A stretch of 64,000 bases of DNA. It comes from Seriola aureovittata (Eukaryota; Chordata; Actinopteri; Carangiformes; Carangidae). This document shows, in pieces, positions 58,901 through 64,000 of the stretch; positions within the stretch are counted from its first letter, which is position 1, and each line of letters starts with the position of its first letter. The notes under the pieces are model-generated. The model had not been told where the DNA came from. It made no database searches and was given only the letters and a program-made list of their open reading frames with translations. The DNA is taken from positions 17,515,140 to 17,579,139 of the forward strand of contig NC_079384.1 of assembly GCF_021018895.1 (NCBI RefSeq), in the 5' to 3' direction. Made by a program: the position numbers and the translations under genes.

Positions 58901-61900
58901 CTTTTAGCACAACATAACTGTTTTGATTCAGTCCCATCTGTGTGTTCAGCAGCAGTGGCTGTTTTCAAAGAATTAAAAAGCCACTGTACACTGCTTGCTC
59001 AGCACCACACAGCAGACAGACACCATTAGAGTCTAGCTGGTGAATGTAGTGGAGCATCTAGCAGCTAAAGAGCCAGGTGTTTCCCTCAGGAGCTGGTGGA
59101 GACCAAACACAGAGCTAGAAAGACAGGGAATATTGGACTTTATCAGGTGGACAAAAAACAAACAATAATGTTGCTCTGTATCTGTAGATAGGCAACTTTT
59201 GACAGCAAGTTCACTATTTAAAGTTTCTAAGATGATGTCATTGTTGTGTCAAAGTGACAGCTTTGAAATCCATTCACTGAAAATGCCTTTTTATTTGAAT
59301 TTCTCCTCCTCAGTCATCTAAAATCCTAATGATATAAATCTTGTCACATTTATCTAAATTTCTTCTTCTCCTCTGACCGATAACAGCCACCGCCGGCTGC
59401 TGCTGACAGGAACTCCTCTGCAGAACAGCCTGATGGAGTTGTGGTCTCTGATGCACTTCCTCATGCCCCACGTCTTCCAGTCGCACCGCGAGTTCAAGGA
59501 GTGGTTCTCCAACCCGCTGACGGGGATGATCGAGGGCAGTCAGGAGTACAACGAGGGCCTAGTCAAAAGGCTCCACAAGGTGCTGAGGCCGTTTCTGCTC
59601 AGGAGGATCAAGGCCGACGTTGAGAAGCAGATGCCCAAGAAATACGAGCATGTGGTGCGCTGCCGCCTCTCCAAGAGACAACGCTTCCTCTACGACGACT
59701 TCATGGCACAGGCCTCGTAAGTCTATTTACTTTCTTTTCGTGTTCAAAAGGCGGGTTTGGAGATGATCCGGTACACAGCAAAACTACTTGGGTCTTTTCA
59801 TGAAGCTTTCCTTTTTGGAAATAGCAGACATTTTTGTAAAATAGATTTTTGCCTGTAACATCTTTTACTCTTAGAGGTCCAGCTTCTCTGGTCTTTTGGA
59901 ATATAGTTAGCAAATAAACGCATATACAACAGGCCAAGAATGTAGTATATGAGTTTTCTTTTTAGTTTATTTGTAAGAAATTGAGGTTTGGAAATGCTTG
60001 CAGATTATTTTCTTAATTTAATTGTCTAATCCTTGTAGTCTCTAAAATATTAGAAAATATTGAAAAATGCTGATCATAATTTCCCAGCGAACAAAGTAAC
60101 ATATTCACATTGCTGGTTTTGCTTAACTAACAGTATATTTGTTTATTATAAGACAAAATAAATTTTTTTTTTTTTTCATTCAAAATTTACCTAAATTATT
60201 GATCAACTATCAAAATAGTAATCACATACTTCTTTTTTACCTATATGGTAATTGTTTTATTGTTCATGTTACCAGTGAAGTTTCTTCATTCACCATCTTG
60301 TCCACAGCACACGGGAAACGCTGGCCAGTGGTCACTTCATGTCTGTGATTAACATTCTCATGCAACTCCGCAAAGTGTGCAACCACCCCAACCTGTTTGA
60401 CCCTCGGCCCATCCAGTCTCCCTTCATCACGCAGCGCATCGTTTTCCACACAGCCTCCCTGGTGCAGGAGGCCCTGGATGTCTCTCCTCTGAAGGTCAGC
60501 ATTTAAAAATAACTTCAAAAAAAAATTTCATTTGGTCAGAAAATCACATTGAAATTAATTTAGATGAACATTAAAAAAAATGATGCACTTTTTTCGTCCT
60601 CAGCGCTGCGACCTGTCGCTGTTCAACTTTGTTAGTTTGGAGACCCGTGTGTCCCGGTACCAGGCGGATGTCTTCCTGCCGCGCCACAAGGTCAGCCGCC
60701 AGCTAATCCAGGAGATCATGGAGTCCCCTGAACCTCCTCCGAGACCCAAACCCGTACGCATGAAGGTCAACAGGTAAACAGTCCAACTACTGATACTTCA
60801 CAGATTTTTGCCTCCTCGATTTGTGCAGAGAAAATCTAACTGATCCTGTATCAGTGTGCCTCTGGTTAGTACAGAGACACACACTATCATTTGTGAATGG
60901 CATGCACTGTTCTGTGGGTTAAGTGCTTTTGCTAAAGGTCACCTCAGTGTGTTCAGACTCGATTTAAAAGCTCAGTGTGTTAGCCAAGAAAAGCCGACTA
61001 TTAGCTGGCAACAAACAATGGTCCATCAGGGTAATTTATGTTCTGCTTTCCCACTAAAATGATGTCATTTCCCTAGCTGAATATTTTCCTCAAGAAATGG
61101 ACAATGAAAAGTTTAACACTGATCTAGGCTTTCTGCATGGAAACCAACGTTTAAGAAACAACAGTATTAAGTTCTTAAGATGCACAGGAGTTAGTGGACT
61201 AGCCTTTGTCACCTGTGTTAAGCTGTCCACCAATCAACCAAAACTGGACGATCTGTCAATAGTGCTGAAGGTGGGTAACCAAATGGACTGGTAGTTATAA
61301 GTAGTGAAAGTGAAATTGATTTGTTCTCTCCATCTTCCTCCATCAGCAAACCTTTCAATCATACACCTAAGAGTCTGTCTCTAAACAGTAAATGTTTGGG
61401 CTGGTTTCAAACACGTCCATGTAGAATCGAGTTATTGAATTATTTTTCTTTTAAGATATTAAAAGAGAATATTTATCAAATCAGAGTTTTACCCAGAGTT
61501 TTAGTGGCACTATTTGTGCATATCTCAAACACTAATGTATTTCAGAAGAAACAAAATAATAAATAATACAATATTAAATAAAATATAAAAAAATTGATAC
61601 CAGTACCGAAACTCAGATATTGAATTGGCAACAATATACAAACAGATTGATGGACCTCCATCTCTGCTCTGTTCTGTTGTCAGTGGGTAATAAAACCATA
61701 TGTTTAACAAGTGTAAAATTTGTATTAAAGCTACAGAATGTGATCTGTTTTCTCAGTATTATTAATCAGTAGACTCATTGACCAGGCAGCAGTGCTGAGA
61801 TATTCTCTTGTACTGGTGCACTCAGAGCAGAATTCGCTTCCCATTCATGTCGACTAGACACATTAGCTTCAGATCACGATTTGACCCGCCTCCTTCACTT

Positions 61901-63323
61901 CGTGCAGAGTTCAGTCTGATTTAACTTTGACCTACAAAATGTCAAGATTGTCTAATGTCCAGAGGGGGTGGAACTGACATCTCATTCAGGAAATACTGTT
62001 TATATTCTTGTTTTATCACCGCACAGCAAAATAAAACAAGCAGCAGATATTATAACAGATTATATTTACAACCCAACACACACTGTTTCCTGTCTCCTCC
62101 TGCTTCTGGCCGCACAACACGAGGAAATATGTCTAGGTCTGGCTGCATCATAAAGTTTCTGAGCAAACTTTTCCTTTCTAACCAATCAGAGATGGCCAGA
62201 GTCAGGGGTGGGAGCTCACAGTTGTCAATCAATACGTGAACACGCTTCTGGTTTACTGCTAGCATTAAAGACATCTGAAAGACATCGCTAGCTCGGAGAG
62301 TAACTCGGAGAGTAGGGAGAGGGAGGGCTGGTTTGTGTTTTAGTCTCATGCTAGCTCTAGCCTGATTTCCAGAACTTGCATATTGTAAACCAATAAATGA
62401 ATACAGTGGTTGATCTTTCATTTATGTGTGTCTGTCTGTTTTAGGATGTTCCAGCCGCCTCCTAAAGGTGACAACAGGCCGGTCCTTCTGATGAACAAAC
62501 CTACCTGCTCCGTGCCCCCTGCAGCTCAGACCCCCAGACCTCCTCCAGTAACCGAAGTCTCTGCAACTCCTGCACCTGCTCCTGTCGTTCAACAAGGCAA
62601 GTGAACGGGATCAAACTGCAAATGTTTCCATAGTTGGACCAAAGTACTTATTATCTCTTTCTTTCCATGTGTCCAATGTCCACGACACTTTTCCCTTACT
62701 TATTTCTCCTTGTGTTTTTTTTTTTTTCCTTCTTCTTTTACTTTTTAGTGGTGTGTTCAGTGGCGTCCAACCCCCCTCCCCGCCCGTCCATGCATCCTGC
62801 AGCTCAAACTGCAGTGAGATCCAGCGTGCCCAAGCCAGTGCTGACCGTACGGCCTCCCACTGCTCCCTGCACAGCCAGTATTCCCGCTCACGCAAGTCCA
62901 AGCCCCAGCAGCGTCATGCCCCAGAGGGTTCTGCTCAGTCCAGATATGCAAGCCAGGTTGCCTTGTAAGTCCATCATTTTCCATTTAGTTTTTCTTGTGC
63001 ATCAGTTGCCTAATGAAGCATTATCTCCTTAAACTCCTTTTAGTATTTAATGACTATATTTGTCAGTAATTTGATTGTCAATTCATTTGCTACTGAATTT
63101 GTAGTAAATTGGGTTGGTAAACATGTTTCTTATCCCCCTCTCTGTTTTCCCTCCTAAGCTGGTGAGGTAGTGAGCATAGCCCAGCTCGCCTCCTTGGCGG
63201 GCCGACCTGTGTCGTCATGTCAGGGCAGTAAACCCGTCACCTTCCAGCTTCAGGGCAACAAGCTGACTCTGTCTGGAGCCCAGATCCACCAAGTCCCAGC
63301 AGCTCCTCCACGTCCAGTTCAAG
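43951..63323 (+). CDS. srcap: SRCAP, SNF2/INO80-family chromatin remodeler (5' half; both ends incomplete)
   Basis: Twenty-one in-phase exons: 43951-44027, 44429-47598, 48466-48507, 48831-49097, 50054-50239, 50396-50536, 50765-50957, 51769-51938, 52618-52711, 52868-52957, 55074-55247, 55374-55597, 55770-55947, 56135-56271, 56476-56645, 59387-59716, 60308-60494, 60604-60773, 62445-62596, 62749-62964 and 63159-63323. About 2,177 codons lie in the window. Visible parts: a Ser/Thr/Glu-rich N-terminal region (exon 44429-47598); the HSA domain ([20 protein letters not shown], 50054-50536), which binds actin and ARPs; acidic tracts; and the first ATPase lobe with DEMGLGKT (55881-55904), DEAQ (56581-56592) and [16 protein letters not shown]. 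Then comes the start of the long insertion that splits the ATPase in SRCAP ([20 protein letters not shown]). The second lobe and AT-hooks lie to the right. SRCAP exchanges H2A for H2A.Z. The start codon is unresolved. Confidence 0.93.
49455..49460 (+). terminator. Possible intronic poly(A) signal in srcap
   Basis: AATAAA about 360 bases after exon 48831-49097, which can read through its donor to an in-frame TGA at 49212-49214. It could end a short N-terminal transcript, but there is no independent support. Confidence 0.2.
49643..49850 (+). repeat. GGGCTGCAAC-family repeat (forward copy)
   Basis: Begins AGGGCTGCGTTATTATGCG. It has GAGAGGCTGAAATTTGCAAATG, GTTTTTGCTTGAAAAATGACG and GATTGTCAAAATAGTTGCCAG. 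Confidence 0.75.
53140..54475 (+). mobile_element. Decayed L2-like non-LTR retrotransposon, internally deleted
   Basis: Translation in shifting frames gives reverse-transcriptase hallmarks: [36 protein letters not shown] and [13 protein letters not shown]. Sequence from after the YADD block then jumps to the later tail ([28 protein letters not shown]). The 3' end (CAAAGCACTTTGGAAACTC, GGTGCTATTTAAATACAATAAA) is typical of the L2-like LINE 3'UTR in fish. Stops and frameshifts are frequent. It lies in a srcap intron in the sense direction; the 5' end is truncated and the exact clade is uncertain. Confidence 0.75.
54221..54287. repeat. (GT)n microsatellite
   Basis: An imperfect GT array interrupted by TTTGC and TA, inside the 3' part of the LINE remnant. 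Confidence 0.9.
56793..56905 (+). repeat. TAAAGGAACAGTTTGA-type fish repeat fragment
   Basis: TTAAAGGAACAGTTTGATAC...ATGAGAAGATTGACAGCGCTCTTATG...GGACAGTAGATATAAAGCC matches the order of blocks in a teleost repeat I know. Identification is from memory. Confidence 0.55.
57673..57865 (+). mobile_element. tRNA-derived SINE
   Basis: An A-box-like TAGCTCAG at 57683-57690 and a B-box-like AGTTTGATACC at 57722-57732 are spaced as in a tRNA promoter. They are followed by an unrelated body that ends GTCAGCCAAATGAATGTAATG, then TGTAA repeats, a common fish SINE tail. The head does not fold as an intact tRNA, so it is a SINE and not a tRNA gene. Confidence 0.75.
59985..60235 (+). repeat. GGGCTGCAAC-family repeat (forward, diverged)
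   Basis: GATTATTTTCTTAATTTAATTG, TTGGTTTTGCTTAACTAACAG and TTGATCAACTATCAAAATAGTAATC follow the family order at low identity. It lies in a srcap intron. Confidence 0.55.
60774..62444 (+). other. srcap intron within the ATPase-insertion region
   Basis: A 1.7-kb intron with no coding signal. The stretch about 61730-62300 is less AT-rich and repeat-like (promoter-like CAATCAGAG and GCTAGC strings) but I could not place it in a family. Confidence 0.5.
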
Positions 63324-63900
63324 GTCAGTGTTAGACGTGTCTCATACGTAAAATGGGTGATTTATTTCAGTTTTTCTGTCATTTCACATTTGCTTCATGC
63401 ACCTAAAGGATTCAGTGGTAAGATAATTGTATATTTATATATATTGTTAATGGTGTAAATATATTTAAACATTTGTGTTGTCTTTGAAGTATATCTTTGA
63501 CAGTGAAAGTGATGCACATAGAAGTAAAGATGTAAAAACAGGCCGCTCTAGTTGAAATAACACTGGAAAAATTCCTAAAATTTTTAATACAGTAGATCAT
63601 TTGGTTTTAAGTGAATCAAGATTTATCATTTTAATATTCTTTGGCTTCTGGTTTGAAGCCAGAGAACAAAGTATGGCTAAAGTTTGCCTTTGTGTTTGGC
63701 AGAGCCCAAGAATAATAAAGTGGCTAATACTTTTTAAACATTTTGAAGCTGAACAGCGTTTTGAACAAAGACATTTAGAGTAAAATGAAGAAGAAATACA
63801 GGAAAGAGTTGCCATGACATTGTTTGTGAGTTTTAAGACTGAAACACAAGTTTGTCACAATATTAAACAAACTAATTGCAATGATTTATTTTGCCATAAT

Positions 63901-63941
63901 TAATTAGCTCTACGTTTTATGTATCATATATAACGTAGAGC

Positions 63942-63947
<6 letters not shown>
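63901..63947. repeat. Perfect 16-bp inverted repeat (hairpin)
   Basis: TAATTAGCTCTACGTT at 63901-63916 is the exact reverse complement of AACGTAGAGCTAATTA at 63932-63947, with a 15-base loop. The right arm runs directly into an (AT)n array. Confidence 0.9.

Positions 63948-63984
<37 letters not shown>
63945..63984. repeat. (AT)n microsatellite at the window edge
   Basis: About 20 AT units in a srcap intron downstream of the last exon seen. Confidence 0.95.
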
Positions 63985-63988
<4 letters not shown>

Positions 63989-64000
63989 ACGGCTGTATAT

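Larger units (their letters stand above)
56646..59386 (+). other. srcap intron between the DEAQ-box exon and the TGTPLQ exon
   Basis: A 2.7-kb intron, among the longest of srcap here. It holds a short fish repeat (56793-56905) and a tRNA-derived SINE (57673-57865). A minus-strand ORF of 128 codons (58177-58563) has no recognised homology. Confidence 0.7.

Overview
The window is vertebrate nuclear DNA, almost certainly from a spiny-rayed (percomorph) teleost. Genes are split by short introns with GT-AG boundaries, and intron and exon phases match those of vertebrate orthologs. The spacers are AT-rich and carry fish-type interspersed repeats: a Tc1-like remnant, an L2-like LINE piece, a tRNA-derived SINE, and about a dozen copies of one family with GGGCTGCAAC-like ends. 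No prokaryotic features, CRISPR arrays or complete viral genes were seen.

Seven protein-coding loci are readable. From left to right: (1) the last coding exon of a calcoco2/NDP52-like autophagy receptor (+, 819-983). (2) snf8/VPS22, an ESCRT-II subunit (-, complete, 8 exons, 258 aa). (3) msl1, scaffold of the MSL histone H4K16 acetyltransferase complex (+, complete, 8 coding exons, 520 aa). (4) chmp2a, an ESCRT-III subunit (-, complete, 5 coding exons, 220 aa). (5) mrm1, a mitochondrial 16S rRNA 2'-O-ribose methyltransferase (+, single exon, 389 aa). (6) fbrs, of the AUTS2/FBRS/FBRSL1 family (+, 18 exons, about 1294 aa). (7) the 5' half of srcap, an INO80-family SNF2 chromatin remodeler (+, from about 41.4 kb to beyond the right edge).

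Layout: snf8 and msl1 are divergent from a shared 1.4-kb spacer (5.1-6.5 kb). msl1 and chmp2a converge on 12.6-13.6 kb. chmp2a and mrm1 diverge from about 18.0-18.9 kb. mrm1, fbrs and srcap run head-to-tail. The calcoco2-snf8 and fbrs-srcap pairs are also neighbours in mammals, which supports the orthology. The middle block joins genes that sit on different human chromosomes.

Functionally there are two themes. One is membrane remodelling and autophagy: calcoco2, ESCRT-II snf8 and ESCRT-III chmp2a. The other is chromatin regulation: msl1, fbrs and srcap. mrm1 is a mitochondrial housekeeping gene.

The most unusual feature is a 3.17-kb exon (44429-47598) that splices in phase into the recognised SRCAP region. 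It would add about 1,080 Ser/Thr/Glu-rich residues upstream of the part resembling human SRCAP. The first third of this exon is also open for 409 AUG-started codons in a second frame. I could not find the AUG of the srcap reading frame.
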